Positions 28,153-36,390 of a stretch of DNA of 64,000 bases are shown here, in pieces (the stretch's first letter is position 1; every line of letters starts with the position of its first letter). This DNA comes from an uncultured Prevotellaceae bacterium. GTDB lineage: Bacteria > Bacteroidota > Bacteroidia > Bacteroidales > Bacteroidaceae. The stretch covers positions 56,606 through 120,605 of the forward strand of contig CADCCB010000011.1 in NCBI GenBank assembly GCA_902799905.1, in the 5' to 3' direction. The notes beneath the pieces were generated by a model that worked only from the letters and a program-made list of their open reading frames with translations, did no database searches and was not told the DNA's origin. Made by a program: the position numbers and the translations under genes.

Positions 28153-28632
28153 TTAGTACTCCGTCTTGTCCTCCTTCTCAGACCACAGGCGGAACGACTC
28201 CAAAGCCTCGTCGCGAAGCATGGGGATGATGGGTACGGTGCGGGCGTCCATGGGACGGTCCAGTTCCTCGTAGATGAAATCATCAGCGAATTCGATGTCG
28301 CGGGCATCCTTTCGTGTGTTGCCATAATAGATCCTGCTGATGCGGGCCCAGTAGATGGCGCCAAGACACATAGGGCAGGGTTCGCACGACGTGTAGATGA
28401 CACAGCCGGAGAGGTCGAACGTGCCTAGTCGCTGGCATGCTTTGCGGATGGTGTTCACTTCGGCATGGGCCGTAGGGTCATTGTCGATGGTGACGCTGTT
28501 GCTGCTGCCAGCAATGATCTCTCCATCCTTCACGATGACGGCTCCGAATGGTCCGCCGCCGTTTCTTACACTCTCGCTGGCCAACTTGATGGCCTCACGC
28601 ATAAAGTTGCGGTCTTGTTCAGTAATGTTCAT
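28153..28632 (-). CDS. guaD: Guanine deaminase
   Basis: 159 residues, the length of the small cytidine-deaminase-fold guanine deaminases. Zinc ligands are His and catalytic Glu in PTAHAEVNTIRKAC and two Cys in TSCEPCPMCLGAIYWAR. The extended stretch GGGPFGAVIVKDGEII and the C-terminal KTEY match the Bacillus GuaD type from memory, favouring guanine deaminase over TadA. It converts guanine to xanthine in purine salvage. The gene is alone, with TATCTTTG at 28666-28659 upstream, divergent from ruvB. Confidence 0.85.
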   Translation of the reverse strand: MNITEQDRNFMREAIKLASESVRNGGGPFGAVIVKDGEIIAGSSNSVTIDNDPTAHAEVNTIRKACQRLGTFDLSGCVIYTSCEPCPMCLGAIYWARISRIYYGNTRKDARDIEFADDFIYEELDRPMDARTVPIIPMLRDEALESFRLWSEKEDKTEY

Positions 28633-28658
28633 AGTTTCAGTATTCGTTATAGGTGGGG

Positions 28659-28666
28659 CAAAGATA
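28659..28666 (-). promoter_or_regulatory. -7 element for guaD
   Basis: TATCTTTG on the minus strand, 26 bp before the start at 28632. Confidence 0.4.
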
Positions 28667-28749
28667 AGAAATTATTTTCGTCTGTGCAAACCGTAGCGGT
28701 ATTTTTCACTCTTTAACAGATGAAAATATGCATATTTGGAAAATATTTG

Positions 28750-28757
28750 TAACTTTG
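28750..28757 (+). promoter_or_regulatory. -7 element for ruvB
   Basis: TAACTTTG, 26 bp before the TTG start at 28784. Confidence 0.45.
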
Positions 28758-28783
28758 CAGCCAGTTTAAAATAAGAAACCCCC

Positions 28784-29830
28784 TTGATAGACGACAATTT
28801 CGACATACATGAGGAGCGCTATGCCCGCAATGGAGGTGAGAAGGACTTTGAGAATGCCCTGAGACCTCTGTCGTTCAGCGACTTCAGCGGTCAGCAGAAG
28901 ATCGTGGAGAACCTGCAGGTGTTTGTCGAGGCAGCCAAGTATCGTGGCGAGCCCCTCGACCATACGCTACTGCACGGCCCTCCAGGACTGGGCAAGACGA
29001 CGCTCTCGAACATCATTGCCAACGAACTGGGCGTGGGCTTCAAGATCACCAGCGGACCCGTACTCGACAAACCTGGCGATCTTGCCGGCATCCTGACCTC
29101 GCTGGAACCGCGCGATGTGCTCTTCATTGACGAGATACACCGACTGTCACCTGTTGTCGAGGAGTACCTCTATAGTGCAATGGAGGACTTCCGCATCGAC
29201 ATCATGATAGACAAGGGTCCTTCGGCCCGTTCCATCCAGATAGACCTGAATCCCTTCACACTTGTTGGTGCCACCACACGTAGTGGTCTGCTGACGGCTC
29301 CGCTTCGAGCCCGTTTCGGCATCAACATGCATCTGGAATATTATGCTCCTGAGACATTGGCCCGTATTATCGAACGCTCGTCGGCAATTCTGGGCGTGCC
29401 CATCACTGAGGATGCAGCGATGGAGATAGCAGGGCGCTCCAGAGGTACTCCTCGTATAGCCAATGCCTTGCTGCGTAGGGTGCGTGACTTTGCACAAGTG
29501 AAGGGTACGGGAGCCATCGATACCAAGATCTCGAGGGTTGCCTTGACGGCTTTGAACATAGACAAGTATGGCCTTGATGAGATAGACAACAAGATATTGC
29601 TGACCATCATCGACAAGTTCCGCGGTGGCCCTGTTGGTCTCACCACGATAGCCACAGCCATCGGTGAGGATGCTGGCACGATAGAGGAGGTCTATGAGCC
29701 ATTCTTGATTATGGAAGGTTTTGTGAAACGTACCCCTCGCGGACGTATGGTGACCGAACTGGCCTATCGCCATTTTGGCCGCAATCCTTTCATGGGGACG
29801 GCCATGCAACCAGGCCTGTTCGACGAGTGA
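28784..29830 (+). CDS. ruvB: Holliday junction branch migration ATPase RuvB
   Basis: 348 residues, full length. Walker A GPPGLGKT at 65-72, Walker B and sensor region [28 protein letters not shown] and a C-terminal winged helix ([18 protein letters not shown]) identify RuvB. With RuvA it drives branch migration and RuvC-mediated resolution. The start must be the TTG at 28784: a stop codon lies four codons upstream in frame and the next in-frame Met is deep inside the ATPase domain. No ruvA or ruvC is in the window. Confidence 0.95.
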   Translation: MIDDNFDIHEERYARNGGEKDFENALRPLSFSDFSGQQKIVENLQVFVEAAKYRGEPLDHTLLHGPPGLGKTTLSNIIANELGVGFKITSGPVLDKPGDLAGILTSLEPRDVLFIDEIHRLSPVVEEYLYSAMEDFRIDIMIDKGPSARSIQIDLNPFTLVGATTRSGLLTAPLRARFGINMHLEYYAPETLARIIERSSAILGVPITEDAAMEIAGRSRGTPRIANALLRRVRDFAQVKGTGAIDTKISRVALTALNIDKYGLDEIDNKILLTIIDKFRGGPVGLTTIATAIGEDAGTIEEVYEPFLIMEGFVKRTPRGRMVTELAYRHFGRNPFMGTAMQPGLFDE

Positions 29831-29844
29831 ACAGGCTAAAACGC

Positions 29845-32646
29845 TTATTTTGAATCAGAATCGTAGGGTAGGGTGAGTATGAAGCGAGCACCGGCTGTGT
29901 AGGCTGTGTCGAGCAGAATGTCTCCCCTTAGGCGGCGTGCCAGTGAGCGGGCAACGGTCAGGCCGATACCTGTTCCGTCGTAGAACTGATCCAGTTGCAC
30001 GAACTCTTCAAAGATGTGTTCTGCTTCGGCAGGAGGAACTCCGATGCCGTTGTCCTCGACGGCAAAGACCACCTGTTGCGACTGTGCAGTCACGCGCAGC
30101 ACCACCATCTTCTGACCATGAGGAAGCATGTCTTGCTTCGATTCGGCAGGGGCTGAGAACTTGCGGGCATTGTCAAGAATCAATGAGAGGGCTCGCACGG
30201 CGGCCTCCTGATTGGTCGTGAGCATGACCTGCTCAGTATCTGGCGACACTTTTAAGTCGAACGTCAGTTGACTAGAATCGGCTATTCCTGTCACCTCGGC
30301 AGCCTCGGCAGCAATCTGCACGGCAGACACCTTGTCGGTGCGTTCGATGACGGTCATGCTCCTGGCATCCGAGAGTTCCAGCATCTTGTTGACCAATCCA
30401 GTGATTCGATCGGTGTTCTCAATGATCTTCTGATGGATTTCCTTACGAGTCGTCTCGTCAAGTTCCATGCCAGGCGAGGTAATGACCTGCGTAAAGCCGG
30501 AAAGGATGTTGAGCGGGGTGCGTATCTCGTGGGAAATCTGCTGGATGAAATTACTCTTCATGCGAGAGGAGTCCTCGGCACGAGCGTTGGCCACCTCCAG
30601 GTCGTGATAGGCTTTTTCCAGTCTGAGAGCCGCTTTGTGACGGAAATAGATGAAGAGGCAGAAGCCGAAGATGACCAATACGAGCGAGAATACCGTTGAA
30701 AGGAAGCGCTGGTGGGAAATGGCTGCCTGTTGCTCTACGATCTCCGTCTCCTTCTGTTGCGTATCGTAGATAGTAGCCAGTTCGACGGCAGCGTTCAGAC
30801 GTTCCCAGACAATAGCCGAGTCGAGCGACTCGCATATCCACTTACCGACGGCAATGGCTGAGTCGGTACGTTGTGCGCCGACATTGGCAAGATACTTTGG
30901 TACCAGGTAGGTCTGTATGTTATCGAGCGTCATCTTGGCATCGTAGCGTGTCAACTGAGCCTCCAGCACCGTGTATTTGTCGGCAGCCTCTCTCCATCGG
31001 CGGGCGGCTATCAGGTAGTTGGTGGCCTCAATCTGTCCGTCGGCGGTCTTTGCATATTGTGTCTTGATGGCTGTCTGATAGGCTTTCTCTGCCTCGTCCT
31101 TACGGCTCAGTCCCTCCAAGGCGAAGCCTCGATAGAAATTAAGTCGCGCCCATTCTTTGTCCATAAACGACGCATCGGCCTGCGGGTGCTGACGGTAGCG
31201 CTCTAGCAGACTGTCGAAGCGTTCTGTCCATTCGTAGGCCTCTTGGAATCTGTTCGTCTGGATGTAGCAATCGGTGATGGAGATGATGCCAACGATGGAA
31301 CTGGTGTAGTTCGAAATATCTTCGTTGGAATCGGTCGTTTTCTGATATATCCGGTAGGCTTGACTATAACTGGAGGATGCCTCCTGTAGGTGGCCCAGTT
31401 TCAACTGACAGTTGCCGATGAAGGTCAGCAGGTTGGCATAGTCAGTGTTCATGGTGTAGTCGTGCTCCTTCAACAACGTCAGGGCATTTGCCGTTACTTG
31501 TATGGTACCCTCGTAGTCGAACTTCATATAGAGTAGACCTGCCAGTCGGTTGGCCGACTTGGAGTAGTACACCATCTCCTCTTCGTTCTGGAAGCCCAGT
31601 GCCAAAGCCTGTTTCCACTCCATTTCTGCCAGGCGGACCTTGTGCATCCTTGAATAGGCATAGCCCCGCCAGTAGCAGGTCTTCTGATCGGACAGGCGGC
31701 CGTTGGAATTGTGTTCGTCAGTGAGTTCGAGAATACGTTCATAGTCGTGCATTTTGTAGGCGACGTTGATGAGGCTGTCAGTCTCGTCGACATAGTTGCT
31801 GACGTGGACAGGTTTCTCGCATGCCGTGAAGAACATAGTAGCCCATAAGGCAAGGATAATCGTGGATATAAGGTAACCGATTCGCATGGTCGATGATTTT
31901 TTCTTCTTCTTTTCTTTTTCGTATGCCGTCACACTCAGCGTTGCCTTTGTGGCTTCGTGAATAATGGCTCCGTATTTCTCAAGGGAATAGGCAATATAGC
32001 CGAACATACCCACACCGCCTAACAGTAGGATCGTATAGGGCCATATTTCTGTAGGAAAAATGGCTGTGATAGCCACACTGCTGATGCCAAACAGGATAAT
32101 GAGGTCGCAACACACCTGCATCCATTTCACGAAATTGCCCACGCTGCCTATCGCCATTTTGATCATGCGATAACTTACGCGATTGTAGGTGCTGTAGAAG
32201 ACGATAGTCCCAAAGACAGCATAGATGAAGAAGATGGAGAAGGACAGGAAGGTGTAGAACGGAGCATGATTTGAGAGGAGGGCCACCGTCCAATAACTGA
32301 CGATTCCAACGGCTAGTATGGCCGAGTCGCGAATAACAATCCTCTTGGTTAGGTAGTCGGGATTCAGCAATGGCGTGTATCCCCAACTGAAGCATACGGC
32401 TCCTATATGAAAATAGGTGGCAGAGAGGGCTGAGGCTGCCGACGGCCAAAAATAGCGCAGTTGGAATGCTGCATGAATCATATAGCCGATGCCGAATGCA
32501 ACAAGCCACACCGCAGTCAGAAAGCGTGTCAGGCGGTAATTGGCGTATCTGGTATAGCGATGGGTATGGCGTAATAGTATTACCGACATGCCGATATTAG
32601 CCAAGCCGGTTAACACAAGGATGAGCCGATAAATAGTTTGTTCCAT
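29845..32646 (-). CDS. Membrane sensor histidine kinase with N-terminal polytopic domain and TPRs
   Basis: 933 residues. Residues 1-235 have about seven membrane helices. A Lys-rich linker (about 244-250) is followed by M254 and a hydrophobic segment with FFTAC, which looks like a lipoprotein signal. Residues 285-630 form TPR-like helices, a further membrane helix lies near 645, then the kinase core: H-box with H706 in SHEIRTPLN, N-box LILDNARKF, G1 DNGIGVP and G2 GTGIGLTVA. No receiver domain is present. The N-terminal part resembles the polytopic domain of the divergent AraC-type gene, suggesting a functional pair. The protein may be a fusion of two ancestral genes. Upstream TAATTTTG lies at 32674-32667. 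Confidence 0.85.
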   Translation of the reverse strand: MEQTIYRLILVLTGLANIGMSVILLRHTHRYTRYANYRLTRFLTAVWLVAFGIGYMIHAAFQLRYFWPSAASALSATYFHIGAVCFSWGYTPLLNPDYLTKRIVIRDSAILAVGIVSYWTVALLSNHAPFYTFLSFSIFFIYAVFGTIVFYSTYNRVSYRMIKMAIGSVGNFVKWMQVCCDLIILFGISSVAITAIFPTEIWPYTILLLGGVGMFGYIAYSLEKYGAIIHEATKATLSVTAYEKEKKKKKSSTMRIGYLISTIILALWATMFFTACEKPVHVSNYVDETDSLINVAYKMHDYERILELTDEHNSNGRLSDQKTCYWRGYAYSRMHKVRLAEMEWKQALALGFQNEEEMVYYSKSANRLAGLLYMKFDYEGTIQVTANALTLLKEHDYTMNTDYANLLTFIGNCQLKLGHLQEASSSYSQAYRIYQKTTDSNEDISNYTSSIVGIISITDCYIQTNRFQEAYEWTERFDSLLERYRQHPQADASFMDKEWARLNFYRGFALEGLSRKDEAEKAYQTAIKTQYAKTADGQIEATNYLIAARRWREAADKYTVLEAQLTRYDAKMTLDNIQTYLVPKYLANVGAQRTDSAIAVGKWICESLDSAIVWERLNAAVELATIYDTQQKETEIVEQQAAISHQRFLSTVFSLVLVIFGFCLFIYFRHKAALRLEKAYHDLEVANARAEDSSRMKSNFIQQISHEIRTPLNILSGFTQVITSPGMELDETTRKEIHQKIIENTDRITGLVNKMLELSDARSMTVIERTDKVSAVQIAAEAAEVTGIADSSQLTFDLKVSPDTEQVMLTTNQEAAVRALSLILDNARKFSAPAESKQDMLPHGQKMVVLRVTAQSQQVVFAVEDNGIGVPPAEAEHIFEEFVQLDQFYDGTGIGLTVARSLARRLRGDILLDTAYTAGARFILTLPYDSDSK

Positions 32647-32666
32647 AGATTGGTTGATTATGGGTG

Positions 32667-32674
32667 CAAAATTA
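32667..32674 (-). promoter_or_regulatory. -7 element for the sensor kinase gene
   Basis: TAATTTTG on the minus strand, 20 bp before the start at 32646. Confidence 0.4.
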
Positions 32675-32771
32675 CACTATTTTCTCCAAAGCCTGCATAC
32701 CATTCGATACAACTATATGACATTCCGTACAAAAAAATAGCATTTATCGCTTGTTAGTCGATTTTATTTTG

Positions 32772-32779
32772 TAATTTTG
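32772..32779 (+). promoter_or_regulatory. -7 element for the AraC-type gene
   Basis: TAATTTTG ends 8 bp before ATG 32788. An imperfect -33 (CTTG at 32750-32753) lies 18 bp upstream. Confidence 0.5.
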
Positions 32780-32787
32780 CATCCGAG

Positions 32788-33897
32788 ATGATACAATTAG
32801 AAAACTACTACTGGTACGGACTGGCTGCATGCGCCTATCTTGTCACCTGCTGGGTATTTGTCGCCGTCAGGTGGTTCCATACCTGTCAGGCACCGAAGGA
32901 GTGTCACTCCTATATCTGGCCTGACCGCAAGATGATGGTGTGCTTCTACATGTGTGGCACCGTGCTGCTGCCCTATGTGCTCAACCCCACCAGCGAGGCA
33001 GCATGGCTGTTGGAGAAATCCTATTTCCCCTGTACCTATTATTATTATTGTGGAGCCTTGCTCTTCTGTTTTTTCGGCTCGGTGAAGCAACGTAGCAGAT
33101 GGAAGACTGCCAACCTGGTAGCCACCATCGTCACCCTGCTGGCCATGATGCCGTTGATTGTTCATGCCTGGCTGCCTGACGAACTGTTGCCTGAACATTG
33201 TGTCAGGTCGTGGCAGCCTGTTATTATCATTGTGAGCATCGCAATGATGGGATACACCGCTGTGGCTATGTGTCAGGTATGGCGGTGGATGAAAGAGGCC
33301 CGCGATGAAAACTACTCAAATCCCGATGACTTCCCCACTGAGTATGCCAGTAGGGTGTGGTTAGCACCCGTCATGCTCACTCCCATGCTGTGGCCGGCCT
33401 ACCTGTTCGACTCACCAGTCGTGATGATGGTGATGAATGTGCTGTTAGCCGTGTCGAACATTGTGTTGCTGCTTACCGTACTGCCTGTCTGGCGTCGTTT
33501 GGCGTTGTTTCCAGAGCCTATTGATGCCACACATGAGGTAGTCGTGTACGACGAACTGGCTGAAGAGCCCTACGTAGAACTGGCAGAGGAGCGCACCAAT
33601 CGCATTGCGGCTGAGATTGAGCATTATGTCAAGACGAAACAGGGCTTTTTGGATGCCCACCTGAAGTTGGAGCATGTCGTAGAACATTGCAGTTACAGTC
33701 GCTCATACGTCTCTAAGGTCTTTAAGGATCGTTTCGGCGGCTTCTCCGACTATGTCAACGGCCTGCGCCTCGAATATTACAAGCAGTATATGCAGCAGCA
33801 TCCCAACGCCACGATGGAGGCAGGTGCTCAAGCCAGCGGTTTCACCACCTACCGAGCTTACCACCGGGCTAAATCCCGATGGAAACGTAGAAAATAA
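32788..33897 (+). CDS. Membrane-anchored AraC family transcription regulator
   Basis: 369 residues. The first ~235 residues contain six or seven hydrophobic helices and many Trp, Tyr and Cys. The last ~110 residues are an AraC-type double helix-turn-helix: AAEIEHYVKTKQGFLDAHL, VVEHCSYSRSYVSKVFKDRF and EAGAQASGFTTYRAYHRA. A membrane sensor fused directly to a DNA-binding domain allows one-component signalling. The divergent sensor kinase has a similar membrane part, so both may sense related signals. coaD follows after 5 bp and ybeY after that, so this regulator leads the transcript. Confidence 0.85.
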   Translation: MIQLENYYWYGLAACAYLVTCWVFVAVRWFHTCQAPKECHSYIWPDRKMMVCFYMCGTVLLPYVLNPTSEAAWLLEKSYFPCTYYYYCGALLFCFFGSVKQRSRWKTANLVATIVTLLAMMPLIVHAWLPDELLPEHCVRSWQPVIIIVSIAMMGYTAVAMCQVWRWMKEARDENYSNPDDFPTEYASRVWLAPVMLTPMLWPAYLFDSPVVMMVMNVLLAVSNIVLLLTVLPVWRRLALFPEPIDATHEVVVYDELAEEPYVELAEERTNRIAAEIEHYVKTKQGFLDAHLKLEHVVEHCSYSRSYVSKVFKDRFGGFSDYVNGLRLEYYKQYMQQHPNATMEAGAQASGFTTYRAYHRAKSRWKRRK

Positions 33898-33902
33898 ATA
33901 AA

Positions 33903-34364
33903 ATGAAAGAGAGAATAGGTATATTTGTCGGGAGTTTCAATCCCTTCACCATTGGTCACGACTCCATTGTGAGACGCGCTCTGCCATTGTTCGACCGATT
34001 GGTCATTGGCGTGGTAGGCGACCATGTTTCGAAACCGGGCATGAGGCCCGCTGAGGAACGGATGCAGACCATCGCTGCACTCTATCAGAACGAGCCAAGC
34101 ATAAAGGTTATGCCCTACTATGGGCTGGCCATCGACTTTGCACGCAGCGTGGGGGCACGCTACATCGTCAAGGGGGTACGCTCAGTGAAGGACTTTGAGT
34201 ATGAGCGTGAACAGGCCGACATCAACCGACAATTGACAAATGGTGAGGTGGAGACCTTGCTGCTCTATAGTGAACCGCAATTGTCATCTATTTCATCGAG
34301 CATGGTGCGTGAGTTGGAACACTTTGGAGTGGACGTGGAGGCGTTTCTGCCGAAACGTGAATAG
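33903..34364 (+). CDS. coaD: Pantetheine-phosphate adenylyltransferase
   Basis: 153 residues, full length. The nucleotidyltransferase motif GSFNPFTIGHDSI has the HxGH-type turn (TIGH), KGVRSVKDFEYE binds the substrate, and ISSSMVREL is the ISST-like C-terminal motif. The enzyme makes dephospho-CoA from 4'-phosphopantetheine and ATP. It lies 5 bp after the AraC-type gene and 29 bp before ybeY. Confidence 0.96.
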   Translation: MKERIGIFVGSFNPFTIGHDSIVRRALPLFDRLVIGVVGDHVSKPGMRPAEERMQTIAALYQNEPSIKVMPYYGLAIDFARSVGARYIVKGVRSVKDFEYEREQADINRQLTNGEVETLLLYSEPQLSSISSSMVRELEHFGVDVEAFLPKRE

Positions 34365-34393
34365 GGGGAAAAACGTGAAATAAAGAAAAGATA

Positions 34394-34813
34394 ATGATTA
34401 GTTATAACTGTGAGAACGTGAAGATGCCGGCCATCAAGCGGAGGAATACGTCGGCATGGATACGCAGTGTGGCAGCCACCTATCATAAAAAGGTGGGGGA
34501 GGTGGGCTACCTTTTCTGTGACGATGAGCATATACTGGAGGTGAACCGCGAATATCTGGGGCACGACTACTATACGGACATCATTACCTTCGACTATTGC
34601 GAGGGGGATGTACTGAACGGTGATCTTGTCATCTCGCTGGACACCATCCGCACGAATGCGGAACTGTTCCATAAATCATACGACGAAGAACTGCACCGCG
34701 TCATCATTCACGGTATCCTTCATCTTTGTGGCATCAACGACAAAGGGCCAGGAGAGCGTGAACTGATGGAAGCCGCAGAAAACAGAGCCTTGGAACTGCT
34801 GACTCGTTGTTGA
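34394..34813 (+). CDS. ybeY: Endoribonuclease YbeY (rRNA maturation factor)
   Basis: 139 residues. The family core is clear: YLFCDDEHILEVNREYLGHDYYTDIITFDY and the metal motif HGILHLCGINDKGPGERE. The usual third zinc-binding His of HGxLHLxGyDH is Lys here (NDK); the same change is, from memory, common in Bacteroidota, so it is probably not a defect. YbeY acts in 16S rRNA 3'-end maturation and ribosome quality control. Its stop codon abuts the convergent protease gene with no gap. Confidence 0.93.
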   Translation: MISYNCENVKMPAIKRRNTSAWIRSVAATYHKKVGEVGYLFCDDEHILEVNREYLGHDYYTDIITFDYCEGDVLNGDLVISLDTIRTNAELFHKSYDEELHRVIIHGILHLCGINDKGPGERELMEAAENRALELLTRC

Positions 34814-36382
34814 TTATTCGCTAAGTAGTTCCAATGCTTTTTTGACGGTCTCGCTATCCTCGTTGATGATGGAGAAGTATTCGGACATATCCCACAGATC
34901 ACGAGCCACCAGGGCCTTCAGTTGCAATTTTAGGTAGGGCAGCGTCTTCTGCCTCTCATCTTCATCCTTCGGTTTGATGTTCTGTTTCTCACCCTCCTTG
35001 AAAATCATGTCGACGAATGACTGAGGCACCTGGTAGCCGGCTTTGAACGCGTTAAAGTCGGGAAACTGCTGCTTCAACTTTTTGCGGTTCTGGTCTATGT
35101 AGCGCAGGTTCTGCTGGATGATAACACTCTTGGCCGACAGTTCACGATGGAACTTGGTGTAGCGTGTGGTGTCGAGCGGCACAAAGTAGTCGGGCATGAT
35201 GCCACCGCCGCCATAAACGGTACGTTGCTTCTTCAGCGTCTGATATTTCAGCGAGTCGGCAAAGTGGATGCTGTCGGCATTGGTCAGTTCACCATGGTTC
35301 AGGCGGTTCGTGATGTCTTGATCGTAACTCTTCTTGTTACCTTTCTCGTATGGCTTCTGGATGCATCGGCCCGACGGGGTATAGTAGTGGGCAATGGTCA
35401 GCCGTATCATCGAGCCGTCAGGCAGATCGATAGGCCGCTGTACAAGTCCTTTGCCAAAGGTACGGCGCCCCACCACTATGCCTCTGTCCTGATCCTGAAT
35501 GGCACCCGTCACGATCTCTGCTGCCGAAGCCGTGTACTGGTCGACCAGTATCACAACCCTGCCATCACGGAAAGTGCCATTGGTGGGAGCCTTGTAGTCA
35601 CGGCGCGGCACCCTGCGTCCCTCGGTATATACTATCAGGTCGCCGGCATCCAGGAACTCTCCAGCCAAATCGGCAGCAGCCTGCAGGTAGCCGCCACCAT
35701 TCTCCTGAAGGTCGAGTACCAGGTCTTTCATCCCTTCTGCCTTCAGTTTCTTCATACTTTCCATGAATTCATCGTAGGTGGTGGCTCCGAAACTGCCGAT
35801 ACGAATATAGCCTACGCTTGGGCGAATCATGTATGTGGCATCGATAGTATGAACGGGAATCTTGTCGCGCTTCACCTTGAAGGTCAGTAAGTCTTTGATG
35901 CCCGGGCGAACGATACGCAGGTCGGCTATGGTACCCTTGGGGCCACGAAGACGACGCATAATCTCCTCCTTTGTCATCTTCACGCCAGCAATGGCCGTGT
36001 CGTTGACCATCACTATACGGTCGCCGGCCACGATGCCTACTCTCTCTGACGGCCCGTTGATGACGGGCTGGATGACGATAAGTGTATCGTCAACCATGTT
36101 GAACTGCACGCCGATGCCCTCGAACGATCCGTTTAGGGGTTCTGTCATGGCCTTTGTCTCCTTCGGGGTGGTATAACTGGAGTGTGGGTCTAGTTTTTCC
36201 AGCATGCCACGAATGGCATCCTCTACCAGTTTCTGCTCATCCACATCTTCCACATAGAGATTTTTTACAGCCATCTCAGCAATGGTCAGTTTGCGCAAGG
36301 CATTCTCATTGCCCGACCGTATTTGAGCCTGTGTCGTCAGCCCTACGACGGCAGCAAGAATGATTAAAGTCCTTCTTAGCAT
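34814..36382 (-). CDS. S41 family C-terminal processing protease (CtpA/Prc type)
   Basis: 522 residues with a signal peptide (1-20, ending TQA). A helical N-terminal region leads to a PDZ domain (GIGVQFNMVDDTLIV...GDRIVMVND, about 88-170) and the S41 catalytic domain. The nucleophile is S286 in DQYTASAAEIV and the general base K311 in RRTFGKGLVQ. A C-terminal helical extension follows. It would cleave periplasmic proteins from their C-termini. It is the last gene of the minus-strand operon acetyltransferase-parE-Ca2+-ATPase-S41, 8 bp after the ATPase. parE, coaD and an S41 protease are neighbours in many Bacteroidota, here partly rearranged (from memory). Confidence 0.93.
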   Translation of the reverse strand: MLRRTLIILAAVVGLTTQAQIRSGNENALRKLTIAEMAVKNLYVEDVDEQKLVEDAIRGMLEKLDPHSSYTTPKETKAMTEPLNGSFEGIGVQFNMVDDTLIVIQPVINGPSERVGIVAGDRIVMVNDTAIAGVKMTKEEIMRRLRGPKGTIADLRIVRPGIKDLLTFKVKRDKIPVHTIDATYMIRPSVGYIRIGSFGATTYDEFMESMKKLKAEGMKDLVLDLQENGGGYLQAAADLAGEFLDAGDLIVYTEGRRVPRRDYKAPTNGTFRDGRVVILVDQYTASAAEIVTGAIQDQDRGIVVGRRTFGKGLVQRPIDLPDGSMIRLTIAHYYTPSGRCIQKPYEKGNKKSYDQDITNRLNHGELTNADSIHFADSLKYQTLKKQRTVYGGGGIMPDYFVPLDTTRYTKFHRELSAKSVIIQQNLRYIDQNRKKLKQQFPDFNAFKAGYQVPQSFVDMIFKEGEKQNIKPKDEDERQKTLPYLKLQLKALVARDLWDMSEYFSIINEDSETVKKALELLSE

Positions 36383-36390
36383 AATATCAT

